A DNA stretch of 64,000 nt from the NCBI GenBank assembly GCA_021812385.1, contig JAKANO010000010.1:1-64000 (forward strand), read 5' to 3'. The DNA is from Pseudomonadota bacterium. Lineage in GTDB: Bacteria; Pseudomonadota; Gammaproteobacteria; Burkholderiales; Thiobacteraceae. Positions 51,242 through 61,879 of this stretch are shown here, piece by piece. A model generated the notes under the pieces. That model ran no database searches and was not told the DNA's origin. It saw only the letters and a program-made list of their open reading frames with translations. Numbering within the stretch: position 1 is the stretch's first letter; every line of letters begins with the position of its first letter. A program made the translations under genes and the position numbers.

Positions 51242-54200
51242 CTAACGACATGATTTCGCAAGGGGCGCCGTGGACTGATCAACGCAACTCGCCCCAAGAA
51301 GCTCGATCAACTCCTGCGCGCCCAGAGGCTTGCTGAACAAGTAGCCTTGCATCTCGTCGCAACCATGCGCGCACAGGAAGTCGCGTTGCGCTTCCGTCTC
51401 GACGCCCTCTGCGATTACCGTGCGCTGGAGGCTATGCGCCATGGCGATGATGGCCGTGGCAATCGCGGCATCGTCGGCATTCTGCGGCAAGCCATCCACG
51501 AAAGATTTGTCGATCTTGATCTTGTCGAGGGGGAAACGCTTCAGATAGCTCAAGGAAGAATAGCCGGTGCCAAAGTCGTCGATGGCCAGGGTGACGCCGA
51601 TTGCCTTGAGCGCGCCGAGCGTCGTGATTGCGCGTTCGGCATCCTTCATCAGCACGCTCTCGGTCACTTCAACTTCCAGCAGGCGCGCAGGGAGGCCCGA
51701 TGCTTCCAGGGCCGCTTCCACTTTTTCGCGAACGTGGTCCTGGCTAATTTGACGTCCGGAAACATTCACCGCAACCCGTACCGGCAGGCCCGCTTTGTTC
51801 CATACGTTGGCATCGGTACACGCGGTGCGGAGAACCCATTCGCCGATGGCGCCGATCACCCCGATGTCTTCTGCCAAGGGGATGAATATCGTGGGGGAGA
51901 TCATGCCACGGAGCGGATGCCGCCAACGCAGCAGTGCTTCGACCCCGATGACCTTGCCATTCTTGAGATCGACTTGGGGTTGATACTGGAGAAACAGTTC
52001 ACCGCGTTCGAGCGCACGGCGCAGGTCGTTTTCCAGCTCCAACTTTTCCAGACCCGCATCGGTCAACTCGTCGACAAAGAACTGGTAACAGTTTCGCCCC
52101 ATATCCTTCGCGCGGTACATGGCCGCGTCGGCGTTTTTCAATAGCGTGGTGATATCGTCGCCGTCCTGTGGGTAGAGGCTGATCCCAATACTCAAACTCG
52201 CCACAAGATCATGCCCTGCCAGCGTCATCGGCCGGCCCACCTCGGCCAACAAGCGGGCGGCAAGGAGCGCCGCGTCGGCCGGCTGACTAACATCCTGCAG
52301 GATCACGACGAATTCATCGCCGCCCATCCGGGCCACGGTGTCTTCTTCCCGCATGCAGGCGGCAAGACGCCGTGCAACCTCCTGCAACATCTGGTCGCCC
52401 ACATCATGCCCCAAGGTATCGTTGACCACCTTGAACCGGTCCAGATCGACGAACAGCAGCGCCACGCCTTCATCATGCCTGTGCGCCCGAACCAGTGCCT
52501 GCTCCAGGCGATCGCGAAACAAGGTACGATTCGGCAGTCCCGTTAGCGCGTCATGGTGAGCCGCATACTCGAGCTTGTCCTGCGATGCCTTCAGCGTGGA
52601 AATGTCCGAAAAAACGCCAATATAATTGATGATCGCGTTGTTCTTGTCGCGCACTTCGCTCACATTGAGCCACTCGGGGTAGGCGACACCGTCCTTAGTG
52701 CGATTCCAGATTTCCCCCTGCCAGCGACCTGTGGCATTGAGGGCCTGCCACATAGCCTGGTAGAACGCATCCGTATGTCGTCCGGACTTGAGCATGCTCG
52801 GGGACTTGCCGATGGCTTCGGCTTCCGTGTAGCCAGTGATTCGTGTGAATGCATCGTTTACCGCTTCGATGCGCAAGTCGCGCCCTGCAATGATCACGCC
52901 CTCATTGGTGTTCTCGAACACGGATGCCGCCTGGCGCAATTGCTGCTCGGCAATCTTGTACTCGGTAATATCCTGCACTGTCCCAAACATGCGCGCAGGA
53001 CGGCTATCGAGGTCGAGAGTAACTTCACCCCGTTCCTGTACCTCGCGCGTTGCTCCGTCGGGACGGACAATCCGGTGTTCGATCCGATAGGGCTTAGATC
53101 CATCCAGCGCATCCTTGACCGCCTGTTGGACGCGGTCCCGATCGTCAGGATGGATGACTTCGACAAATGCTTCATAAGTGGCGCCGAACCCTTCCGGTGA
53201 CAACCCGAAGATGTGGTAGATTTCATCGGACCAATGCAGGTCGCCGTGAACAATGTCCCAGTCCCAGCTTCCCATCCTGGCAATACGCTGCGCCTCCGCG
53301 AGCCGCTCCTCGCTTTGGCGCAATGCGACCTCGACCTTCTTGCGCTCGGTAATGTCGCGATCCATCCCACGGTAGCCGCGAAGCGATCCAGCCGGGTCAA
53401 AGACTGGCACGCAATTGGTCTCCAACACCACCAGGTGCCCGTCCTTGTGCCGATTCGTATTTTCAATACTGAAACACGGGCAGCGGGACGCCACAACTTC
53501 CGCGAAAATCGCCTTCACCCGCTCCGCCTCAGCTGGCGGCATCAGATCGAAAGGCGTCCGGCCGAGGACATCTTCCGGCGCATAGCCAAGGACATCTTTC
53601 ACCTTTGGGCTGACATAGGTGTAAGTGCCGCGCGTGTCCACTTCCCATACCCAATCGCTGCTCGATTCAACCAGATCTTTGAAGCGTGTGGCGTTGGCCT
53701 GTGCACGCTCAAGCGCTTCGCTCAAGCGCTGTGATTTTTCCCAGTTGAATATTCGAAGAATCTTGACGATGGCGAAAGCGGCCAGCACTGCGCAGATTGC
53801 GCGAAACAAATGGACCGGCGCATGGAAAGCATCGCGAAAAATGTCATGGTTAAGCCAGTTTGCCGGGAAGTAAGGCGCAGCCGGGACCACCAGCCCGCCA
53901 AACACGCCGTAGCCGATGAATGAAATACCCGCCAACGCAAAATAGCGTTTGACGCCCAGTTGCGCCAACTTGCTTTCTTCGGAACAGTAGTACAGGAAGA
54001 ATCCGAAGCCCGTCAAAACCGCAGCGGGAAAACCAACGAGGTAACGCACCCAAATGCGGAGGTCTACCAAGGAATCGCCATGGATGATGCCCGCGAGCAT
54101 TAATGCGCCGGCCAGCACGAGATAGATTGGACGGGATAAGAAGCGGCGTAGGTTGATGCGCGGCGGTGCATGGTCAACGGTGGCGAGGCGCACAATGCGA

Positions 54201-54451
54201 CGCCCGAATTCCAGCAAGAACGCGAAAGCGCCGAGCAGGAGACCCAAGCTAAGCGTGTCCATGGCTTTTCCCGAGCCATGAATCAGCGCCCACATATCCA
54301 ACCATTCGTGGGCTCCCAGTAGCAGACCGAAACCCGCCAGCAACCAGAGAATTCTGGACAAGGCGAAGGCGCTGTCCGGTCGGGGTTGGACAAGGATGGC
54401 GGCGCCGACCAATAACAGAGCAGCGCCAAATATAAGGAATACGATGTCCAT
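51242..54451 (-). CDS. Membrane PAS-GGDEF-EAL cyclic-di-GMP protein
   Basis: 1069 residues from ATG 54451 (the track adds 56 unlikely residues). About seven membrane segments in the first 230 residues form an unnamed sensor. Three PAS modules follow (FKDLVESSSDWVWEVDTRG, ARMGSWDWDIVHGDLHW, NTNEGVIIAGRDLRIEAV). Then an intact GGDEF (ARMGGDEFVVIL) and an intact EAL (GVEALLRWRHP, AIDDFGTGYSSL, VIAEGVETE). Both synthase and hydrolase motifs look active. It has no obvious link to nif and may be an insertion. Confidence 0.92.
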   Translation of the reverse strand: MDIVFLIFGAALLLVGAAILVQPRPDSAFALSRILWLLAGFGLLLGAHEWLDMWALIHGSGKAMDTLSLGLLLGAFAFLLEFGRRIVRLATVDHAPPRINLRRFLSRPIYLVLAGALMLAGIIHGDSLVDLRIWVRYLVGFPAAVLTGFGFFLYYCSEESKLAQLGVKRYFALAGISFIGYGVFGGLVVPAAPYFPANWLNHDIFRDAFHAPVHLFRAICAVLAAFAIVKILRIFNWEKSQRLSEALERAQANATRFKDLVESSSDWVWEVDTRGTYTYVSPKVKDVLGYAPEDVLGRTPFDLMPPAEAERVKAIFAEVVASRCPCFSIENTNRHKDGHLVVLETNCVPVFDPAGSLRGYRGMDRDITERKKVEVALRQSEERLAEAQRIARMGSWDWDIVHGDLHWSDEIYHIFGLSPEGFGATYEAFVEVIHPDDRDRVQQAVKDALDGSKPYRIEHRIVRPDGATREVQERGEVTLDLDSRPARMFGTVQDITEYKIAEQQLRQAASVFENTNEGVIIAGRDLRIEAVNDAFTRITGYTEAEAIGKSPSMLKSGRHTDAFYQAMWQALNATGRWQGEIWNRTKDGVAYPEWLNVSEVRDKNNAIINYIGVFSDISTLKASQDKLEYAAHHDALTGLPNRTLFRDRLEQALVRAHRHDEGVALLFVDLDRFKVVNDTLGHDVGDQMLQEVARRLAACMREEDTVARMGGDEFVVILQDVSQPADAALLAARLLAEVGRPMTLAGHDLVASLSIGISLYPQDGDDITTLLKNADAAMYRAKDMGRNCYQFFVDELTDAGLEKLELENDLRRALERGELFLQYQPQVDLKNGKVIGVEALLRWRHPLRGMISPTIFIPLAEDIGVIGAIGEWVLRTACTDANVWNKAGLPVRVAVNVSGRQISQDHVREKVEAALEASGLPARLLEVEVTESVLMKDAERAITTLGALKAIGVTLAIDDFGTGYSSLSYLKRFPLDKIKIDKSFVDGLPQNADDAAIATAIIAMAHSLQRTVIAEGVETEAQRDFLCAHGCDEMQGYLFSKPLGAQELIELLGASCVDQSTAPLAKSCR

Positions 54452-54667
54452 TACCTGGAAATCTTTCTCGACGGCCAAAGGTAGTTTGGATCGGTGTGCC
54501 CGCAAGCCATCCGCATAGACCGCCCACGAACTGCCTCGGGGCTTAAGGCGGCTAAACAGAACTGTGGGTTGCTTGGGGGCACCGCTTCGATACAAGAGCA
54601 ATATCGGACGAATATTCAATTGCTTGAGGTGCAGGAGTACCAGCAGACATCCTCAGAGGGGCGCTAT

Positions 54668-54797
54668 CTCACCCCACCAACGCCACCGCCTTGATCTGCG
54701 CCCATACCTTGAGGCCCGGGCGCAGCTCCAGTTTGGTGGCGGAGCGCCGCGTGATGCGCGCGATCAGCGCGACACCGCCGGCGTTCAAGCGCACCAA
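54668..54797 (-). pseudogene. Duplicated modC 3' end
   Basis: 130 bases match the end of modC (56817-56946) with about nine differences by eye, near 93% identity. On the minus strand they encode the TOBE-domain tail [17 protein letters not shown] and [11 protein letters not shown]. The rest of modC is missing. It is directly fused to a hipA remnant on its upstream side. Confidence 0.8.
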
Positions 54798-55045
54798 CTC
54801 CACCCCCCAATCTCCCACGCATGCCTGAACGCGCTGCTCACCTTGTCAATCTCTTCAGCGGCAACGCCGTATTCCTCAAAACGATTTTTCCACTCGCGCA
54901 GGACGCGCCAGACTTTATCGACGCTCGCCAGTGCCTTGTCGTGCGTGAGACCGAAACGGGCGACCCAGCCCATGGCGCTGGCGAGGATGGCCAACAGTTC
55001 TCCATGCGCAGGATGCTGGCGCGGTTTCAACCCGCTCCATAGCTA
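54798..55045 (-). pseudogene. hipA C-terminal remnant
   Basis: The minus strand reads ARFGLTHDKALASVDKVWRVLREWKNRFEEYGV and [12 protein letters not shown]. This parallels the C-terminus of the intact HipA next door (SRFGITLQDAHENIDRVWRAVREW). A stop codon lies just upstream, so only the tail remains. It runs into the modC duplicate. Confidence 0.65.
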
Positions 55046-55173
55046 AAAGTCCGTTAAAATATACAATAAACTTGTTTTGCCTTTAATTAACAACATAACT
55101 GTTGAAGATATAAAACACTGCTATGATGTATATGAATATAAACTTTAATTGATTTTAGTATCGAATAACGGAT
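55046..55173 (+). promoter_or_regulatory. AT-rich hipBA control region
   Basis: This 128-base stretch is strikingly AT-rich against its surroundings. A good -10 (TATGAT, 55122-55127) and an inverted repeat CAACA-N4-TGTTG upstream are visible. HipB is expected to bind operators here. The wider gap 54452-55173 otherwise holds only the two remnants above. Confidence 0.45.
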
Positions 55174-55515
55174 ATGAAACGACAACAAGCCCCTGCCCTA
55201 TCACCTGAACTGGCCCAGCAACTCATCGCCCTCGGCCAGCGTTTGGCGCGCTTGCGCATTGCGCGGCGGATGCGCCAGGAAGATGCGGCGGCGCGCGCCG
55301 GCATATCGCGCAGTACGGCCGCGCTCATCGAAAAGGGGTCGGCTCGCTTGGCCATCGGACAAATCATTCGCTATCTCGACGCCATCGCGCCCGGAAAAAC
55401 CTTGACGCGACTGCTGACCGAAGAAGACCCGGCAGTGACTGCGCTATCCGCATCAGAGCGGCGGCGCCGGGCACGCACGCTATCCGAAGCCGAATTGAAA
55501 GAACTCGAATTCTGA
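55174..55515 (+). CDS. hipB: HipB-like antitoxin/regulator
   Basis: 113-residue XRE-family protein. The helix-turn-helix is in RMRQEDAAARAGISRSTAALIEKG, and a basic C-terminal tail follows. HipB neutralises HipA and represses the operon. It is 13 bases upstream of hipA. Confidence 0.85.
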   Translation: MKRQQAPALSPELAQQLIALGQRLARLRIARRMRQEDAAARAGISRSTAALIEKGSARLAIGQIIRYLDAIAPGKTLTRLLTEEDPAVTALSASERRRRARTLSEAELKELEF

Positions 55516-55528
55516 TCGCGCCCCCAAC

Positions 55529-56812
55529 ATGAGTACGAATCCCATCAATCGCAAGTTGGCCGTTTTCATCCATCTGGACGATCAATTCGTTCCGGCCGGG
55601 CTCCTAGGCATAACGGAAGCCGGGACGGACGTGCTCGCGTCCGAGTTCAAATACGGCCTGCTGTATCTCGATCGCGGGAACGCCATCGAGGTCGATCCGG
55701 TCAGCCTTTCCATCCAAGACAAGGGCGCGATTCGCGGTAAGGCATTGCTGCCGGTCGAGGGGCTCACGCTGTTCGGCGGGATACGCGACGCCGCGCCCGA
55801 TGCCTGGGGGCGCCGCGTAATCGAAGCCCGCCTGCAAGCGCCCATGAATAGCCTGCCGGAATCCACCTATCTGTTGCAGGCCGGCAGCCAACGCGTCGGT
55901 GCGCTCGATATCCGCCCAGCGCTGGACAGCCCGCCGATCACGATTCGCAATTCGGTGCATCGCCTCGAATATCTGATGGAAGCCGCCGACCGCATCGAAC
56001 AGGGCCAAGCGATTCCGTCGCAACTGGAAGATATTTTCGATGCCGGCAGCAACTTGGGCGGCATGCGGCCGAAGGCCACCGTCGAGGACGATGACGGCAC
56101 GTTGTGGCTCGCCAAATTTCCATCCCAGGGCGAACGCATGGATGTTCCCTGCATCGAAGCGGCCACCATGCGCCTCGCCGCCGAAGCCGGGCTGGACGTG
56201 CCGGCGGTAAAAACCGAAACCTTGCGTGGCAAGACCGTCATGATGATTCGTCGTTTCGACCGGGAATGGGTCGATGGCAAGCAACAGCGCCGGCATATGG
56301 TGAGCGCCCTGACCATGCTCGCTTGCGACGAGCGCGCATCGCGCGAAAAAAGCTATGGCGAAATCGCCGACGCGATTCGCGCCAGGAACGCGGGGCCGCT
56401 GATCAAAAGCGACAACCAGGAATTATTCGCGCGGATGGTTTTCAATATCCTCGTCACCAATGACGACGATCATCTGCGCAACCACGCATTCTTGTGGAAC
56501 AGGAAAGTACAAGGCTGGGGCTTGTCGCCGCTCTACGACGTGATGCCGCGCCCGACCATGGCGACGGAGCGTTTTCTCCATCTTGGGGTGGGCCAGCAAG
56601 GCCGTCTGGCGACCCTGGATAATGCGCTATCGGGCTATTCACGCTTCGGCATCACGCTGCAAGATGCGCACGAAAATATTGATCGCGTGTGGCGTGCCGT
56701 GCGCGAGTGGAAGACCTACTTTGAAGGGTACGGCGTGCCCGGTGACGAGATCAAAAAGGTCGCGCCAGCGTTCAGACACATAGATGATGTGTTAACTCGA
56801 TCACACACTTAA
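55529..56812 (+). CDS. hipA: HipA-family serine/threonine kinase toxin
   Basis: 427 residues. The HipA kinase fold shows IQDKGAIRGKALLPVEG early, LGGMRPKATVEDDDGTLWLAKFPS (nucleotide loop and Lys), the catalytic loop NILVTNDDDHLRNHAFLW and the metal site LSPLYDVMPRP. HipA kinases phosphorylate aminoacyl-tRNA synthetases and slow growth. It converges on modC with only five bases between the genes. Confidence 0.9.
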   Translation: MSTNPINRKLAVFIHLDDQFVPAGLLGITEAGTDVLASEFKYGLLYLDRGNAIEVDPVSLSIQDKGAIRGKALLPVEGLTLFGGIRDAAPDAWGRRVIEARLQAPMNSLPESTYLLQAGSQRVGALDIRPALDSPPITIRNSVHRLEYLMEAADRIEQGQAIPSQLEDIFDAGSNLGGMRPKATVEDDDGTLWLAKFPSQGERMDVPCIEAATMRLAAEAGLDVPAVKTETLRGKTVMMIRRFDREWVDGKQQRRHMVSALTMLACDERASREKSYGEIADAIRARNAGPLIKSDNQELFARMVFNILVTNDDDHLRNHAFLWNRKVQGWGLSPLYDVMPRPTMATERFLHLGVGQQGRLATLDNALSGYSRFGITLQDAHENIDRVWRAVREWKTYFEGYGVPGDEIKKVAPAFRHIDDVLTRSHT

Positions 56813-56817
56813 TAAAC

Positions 56818-57942
56818 TCACCCCACCAAGGCCACCGCCTTGATCTGCGCCCATACCTTCTGGCCCGGGTGCAAACCCAGTTTGGCGGCGGAGCGCCGCG
56901 TAATGCGCGCGATCAGCGCGACACCGCCGGCGTTCAAGCGCACCAAGGACAGCGCGGGGTGGGTGTCGTCGGCCAGTTGCTCGACGGTCGCGGGTAGCAC
57001 GTTGAGGATGCTGCTGTCGAGATGGGTTCCCAAAGCAATGCTGATGTCGCGCGCGAGAATCCGCACGCGTACGTGCTGGCCAATTGGTAGCTTGTTGTCG
57101 CGCACCCACAAGTTGCCGCCGGTGAAGGCGACGCGCGCGAGATGCCACTCGGCGTCGAGCTCGGCGATCTCGCCTTCCAGCACCACGCCGGCGTCTTCGC
57201 CCAAACGAATCGGCAGATCGAGCCGCGCCAGGGTTTCGCCCAACGCGCCGCTGGCGAGTGCGCGCCCTTGTTCCAGAACCACCAAATGATCGGCTAAACG
57301 CGCCACTTCGTCCGGCGCGTGACTGACATAGATCAGCGGTATTTCCAGCTCGTCATGCAAGCGTTCCAGGTAGGGCAGGATTTCATTTTTGCGCTTGAGA
57401 TCAAGCGCGGCCAGCGGTTCGTCCATGAGCAGAATGCGCGGACTGGCGGCGAGCGCGCGGGCAATGGCGACGCGCTGTTTCTCGCCGCCGGAAAGTTTGT
57501 GCGGCATGCGCTCGAGTAGCGGCGCGATGCCCAGCAGCTCCACCACGTGCTGCAACGAGGCTATTTTGGAATTTTCCGGGCGAGCACTCTTCGGCACGCG
57601 CCGCATGCCGTATTCCAGATTGCGACGGATAGTGAGATGCGGAAACAAGCTCGCCTCTTGAAACACATATCCCAAGGGCCGCTGATGCGTCGGCACAAAC
57701 AGGCCGCGGCTATCGTCCTGCCACACCTCGCCATTTACGCTGAGATAGCCGCCGGGGGCATGCTCCAGTCCGGCGATGGCGCGCAGGCAGGTGGTCTTGC
57801 CCGAGCCCGATGCGCCGAACAGGGCGCTGACGCCGCGCCCCGGCAATTGCAAATCCACGTCGAGCGTGAAGCCGGGATGGGCGACGCGGAAGCGCGCGTG
57901 GATTATTTCAATGTTCTGCGGCATGTTTGCCATTGAAACCAT
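56818..57942 (-). CDS. modC: Molybdate ABC transporter ATP-binding protein
   Basis: 374 residues. Walker [20 protein letters not shown] signature [15 protein letters not shown], Walker [13 protein letters not shown], and a C-terminal TOBE domain that binds molybdate. It energises molybdate uptake for nitrogenase cofactor. Start could be ATG 57942, 57933 or 57924. Its 3' end has been copied to 54668-54797. Confidence 0.95.
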   Translation of the reverse strand: MVSMANMPQNIEIIHARFRVAHPGFTLDVDLQLPGRGVSALFGASGSGKTTCLRAIAGLEHAPGGYLSVNGEVWQDDSRGLFVPTHQRPLGYVFQEASLFPHLTIRRNLEYGMRRVPKSARPENSKIASLQHVVELLGIAPLLERMPHKLSGGEKQRVAIARALAASPRILLMDEPLAALDLKRKNEILPYLERLHDELEIPLIYVSHAPDEVARLADHLVVLEQGRALASGALGETLARLDLPIRLGEDAGVVLEGEIAELDAEWHLARVAFTGGNLWVRDNKLPIGQHVRVRILARDISIALGTHLDSSILNVLPATVEQLADDTHPALSLVRLNAGGVALIARITRRSAAKLGLHPGQKVWAQIKAVALVG

Positions 57943-57950
57943 AAAGCTTG

Positions 57951-58026
57951 AACCGCGAAGGACGCAAAGGTACGCGAAGGAAACACGAATGAGATCTCCT
58001 TTGCGTACCTTTGCGTCCTTTGCGGT
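57951..58026. repeat. Dispersed inverted repeat, copy 10
   Basis: Arms ACCGCGAAGGACGCAAAGG and CCTTTGCGTCCTTTGCGGT, almost perfect complements, fill the modB-modC gap. Near-identical arm sequence to copies 7 and 8. Confidence 0.85.
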
Positions 58027-58047
58027 GAAATATGTTGTTCAAATCCA

Positions 58048-59479
<1,432 letters not shown>

Positions 59480-59536
59480 TTACCATTGGTGATTATGCGG
59501 CAAATGGTTGGCGCGTGGGAGCAAGAAATCTTATCG

Positions 59537-60178
59537 CTAAACCGACTCCGCTGCGCGCGCCGCTCTGCCGCTGGCCATCGACAAAGCGCCCAACCCGCTC
59601 GCATCTTCCGGGCCAAAACATTGTTGGTAGTCGTCGCACACTTGGCAACTCGGCGCTTTGCACAAATTCACTTCGGCGCGATCGCACAACTGTTTATAGA
59701 AAAATTTCTTCCACTTCATATTGGCGACATTCTTGTCGTGCAGAGCAGTGAAATTCTGTTTCAGCAGATCGGACAGCGCATGCCGTCCCGTCAGCCCCAT
59801 GTCCTGCCACAAATGATTGCCTCCGGTGCAGCCGGCGGCGATAGCATAGGCCAACCAAGACGCTTCCTCGCGCCCATGACTGCGATGCTCCAACAACAAG
59901 GCGAGCAAGTCGTGCATCTCTTCCTGGCGAAAAGCGGGACAGGGCGCATCGTTGTCGGACAAAACCGTCGCCGCGAACAATGCCGGCCATGCGCCGGGAA
60001 AATAGCGGTCCAGCAAGCAACGGAACTGCTGCTCGCTCAGGCCGAAAAACAGTGCCGGAAACGTGCCGCTGGCAAAAGCCGTGCACACTGCGCCGGCAAA
60101 CGCTTGCGTCATCACATCCGCGGGATCGCGCGCATAATCCATCAATTGCCCGCGATTCATTGTGCTTTCAAGTCGCAT
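59537..60178 (-). CDS. nifQ: Molybdenum-handling nitrogen fixation protein NifQ
   Basis: 213 residues. The diagnostic C-terminal Cys motif CKAPSCQVCDDYQQC (C-x5-C-x2-C-x5-C) binds an Fe-S/Mo centre that donates molybdenum to FeMo-cofactor synthesis. It sits directly upstream of modABC in the same direction, coupling uptake to use of molybdate. An internal start at M7 (60160) is possible. Confidence 0.94.
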   Translation of the reverse strand: MRLESTMNRGQLMDYARDPADVMTQAFAGAVCTAFASGTFPALFFGLSEQQFRCLLDRYFPGAWPALFAATVLSDNDAPCPAFRQEEMHDLLALLLEHRSHGREEASWLAYAIAAGCTGGNHLWQDMGLTGRHALSDLLKQNFTALHDKNVANMKWKKFFYKQLCDRAEVNLCKAPSCQVCDDYQQCFGPEDASGLGALSMASGRAARAAESV

Positions 60179-60194
60179 ACCGCTACCCTCGCTT

Positions 60195-60509
60195 CTATTC
60201 CGCGCTCATTTCGGCGTGCGTATAGCAATCCTTCGGGCAAATCTTGGAGCAGGCCTCGCAGCCGACGCAGTTCGTCTGGTTGGCGATGGTCATGACCTTG
60301 CGCTCGTATTCCTCGTCGTCATCGTCGTCGCTGCCCAGTACCACGGGGATGAACTCGCCGTCCTCGGTGACGCCCACGAGTTGCAGCACTTCGCGCCCGC
60401 ATACCCGGAAGCAGCGGCCGCAGCCGATGCATTTTTCCTGATTGATCTCGCCGACAAATTTTGGCGTCCAAGTACGCCCATCGGGCATAGTGACCGTCGC
60501 GAAAGCCAT
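60195..60509 (-). CDS. fdxB: Nif-specific ferredoxin III
   Basis: 104-residue 4Fe-4S ferredoxin. Two Cys sets: EKCIGCGRCFRVCGRE and TNCVGCEACSKICPKDC, separated by an acidic loop (GSDDDDDEEYE). This layout is the FdxB family found after nifX-DUF269 genes. Probably an electron donor for cofactor assembly. Confidence 0.93.
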   Translation of the reverse strand: MAFATVTMPDGRTWTPKFVGEINQEKCIGCGRCFRVCGREVLQLVGVTEDGEFIPVVLGSDDDDDEEYERKVMTIANQTNCVGCEACSKICPKDCYTHAEMSAE

Positions 60510-60519
60510 GTTCCTCTCC

Positions 60520-60840
60520 TTAGCTGCCGGCAGCGGCCAGCTTCTTGCGCGCAGCGTCCAGACTTTCGAACGCGGCGACGGTCTGCTGCGCGACTTCCAT
60601 CACTTTGTCCAGGCCGGTCGGCAGCTCTTCCGACAAGTCGTGTAGCGCCATGCGCGCATCCATGGCGCGCGCGTTGAGTTTTTTCACCTCGGCCTTGAGT
60701 GTTTCCTTGTCTTCCACGTTCGCTTTCCCTTCGATCTTTTTCATGCACGCGGCGAGAAACTGCTCCTGTTCCTCGTCTTCGATAATGTCCAGCCAATGCG
60801 GGACATCGACTTCCATACTATCTTCAAGGACTACAGACAT
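60520..60840 (-). CDS. CCE_0567-family nif-associated helical protein, N-terminally extended
   Basis: 106 residues. The C-terminal LKAEVKKLNARAMDARMALHDLSEELP is the hallmark of this family of four-helix metalloproteins in nif operons. The family is usually about 70 residues, so the acidic N-terminal 40 residues are extra. It is ten bases upstream of fdxB. Confidence 0.85.
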   Translation of the reverse strand: MSVVLEDSMEVDVPHWLDIIEDEEQEQFLAACMKKIEGKANVEDKETLKAEVKKLNARAMDARMALHDLSEELPTGLDKVMEVAQQTVAAFESLDAARKKLAAAGS

Positions 60841-60873
60841 GATGTGCTCCTTTCGATTTCAGCTACAACCGGG

Positions 60874-60901
60874 TGACGCCCGACGCCTGACGCCCGACGC
60901 C
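60874..60901. repeat. Two 14-base tandem repeats
   Basis: TGACGCCCGACGCC occurs twice back to back, followed by TGATTTTTC, in the gap between the DUF269 gene and the CCE_0567 gene. Confidence 0.7.
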
Positions 60902-60909
60902 TGATTTTT

Positions 60910-61407
60910 CTAACCATACTTCGCCGCGTCGGAGAATTGATTCACCATCGCAACACCCGCCGCGACCTGTTTCTCGCCTTCTTCCGCGAGTTTTTCCATG
61001 CTCTCGAATCCAAAGCGGTGCACGTCGCGCAATTGTTTGTTGACCGCCACCAGGCGCCCGGCCAGCAGCACGATGCGGCCAAAGCCTTCATGCGACATTT
61101 TCATCATGGGCGACACCATGACGCCTGTCTGGCGCTCGATGGCCAGGCCGATGGCGTTGTAGTACAGCTCCACGCGCCACAGCACTTCCGGATCGGGATC
61201 GTCGATGATCGGCATTTGCCGGCGCTGCTCCTTGGTGACGATATAGGGCGCGAGCAGCGTGAGGTCGCTCTTGCCTTCCCAAGTCCCGTGCGTATCCTGG
61301 GCGCGCCACTGTTTGACTAATTCCTTCACGAACAGCGACTGCATCGGATCGGCGGCGGCTTCGGCCACTGCGGTTTCGGCATTAAGCATCTTGAACCTCT
61401 TCATCAA
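60910..61407 (-). CDS. NifX-associated protein (DUF269)
   Basis: 165 residues. Family pattern [36 protein letters not shown] and [17 protein letters not shown]. Always found next to nifX and thought to help in FeMo-cofactor trafficking. Its start overlaps the nifX end by about 26 bases, or eight bases if M7 (61389) is used. Confidence 0.93.
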   Translation of the reverse strand: MMKRFKMLNAETAVAEAAADPMQSLFVKELVKQWRAQDTHGTWEGKSDLTLLAPYIVTKEQRRQMPIIDDPDPEVLWRVELYYNAIGLAIERQTGVMVSPMMKMSHEGFGRIVLLAGRLVAVNKQLRDVHRFGFESMEKLAEEGEKQVAAGVAMVNQFSDAAKYG

Positions 61408-61879
61408 AATCGAACGTTTTTTTCTGGTCCTTGAGAACCGCCTTGCGCAACCAGGGGGGCGGCGTACCTTTCAGCACGCCTTGTAGTTTGATCAAAATCT
61501 CGTCGATCACTTCCGGTTGCTGCACCTTGATCGGGTGGATATTGCTGGCCACCACCCGCGCCGCACCCGAACCGCCAATCGCCGCCACATAAAGAATGGC
61601 GCAATCCTTGATGGCGTCCAGCTTGGGCGCGAGCTTGTCTTCGTTGCCGTCTTCCTGGAGGTCGCCCTCGAACTGGATCGCTTCCACGAAGCGCGAATCA
61701 TCGGACGACACATCGTAGATCGCGATGTTCTTCGCCCAGCCGAAATGAGCGTCCACCCGTTTCATATCCTGTGTGCAAAACGCTACTTTCATATAACCTC
61801 CATTGGTAAAACTTTGATCCAAGCCGCTGTCAATGAGCCGCAGTCGACGCACAACTTCCACATTCCGCTCCATCCGCAA
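61382..61879 (-). CDS. nifX: FeMo-cofactor carrier NifX
   Basis: 165 residues. It carries [11 protein letters not shown] near the N-terminus, then [25 protein letters not shown], the dinitrogenase iron-molybdenum cofactor-binding fold. It binds NifB-co and the VK cluster between NifB and NifEN. The start (61879, or M3 at 61873) overlaps the nifN end by 44-50 bases. Confidence 0.94.
   Translation of the reverse strand: MRMERNVEVVRRLRLIDSGLDQSFTNGGYMKVAFCTQDMKRVDAHFGWAKNIAIYDVSSDDSRFVEAIQFEGDLQEDGNEDKLAPKLDAIKDCAILYVAAIGGSGAARVVASNIHPIKVQQPEVIDEILIKLQGVLKGTPPPWLRKAVLKDQKKTFDFDEEVQDA

Noticed and set aside
18202-58026. CRISPR array hypothesis for the dispersed repeats
   Set aside because: Copies are single, far apart, inverted in structure and without regular spacers; no cas genes are present.
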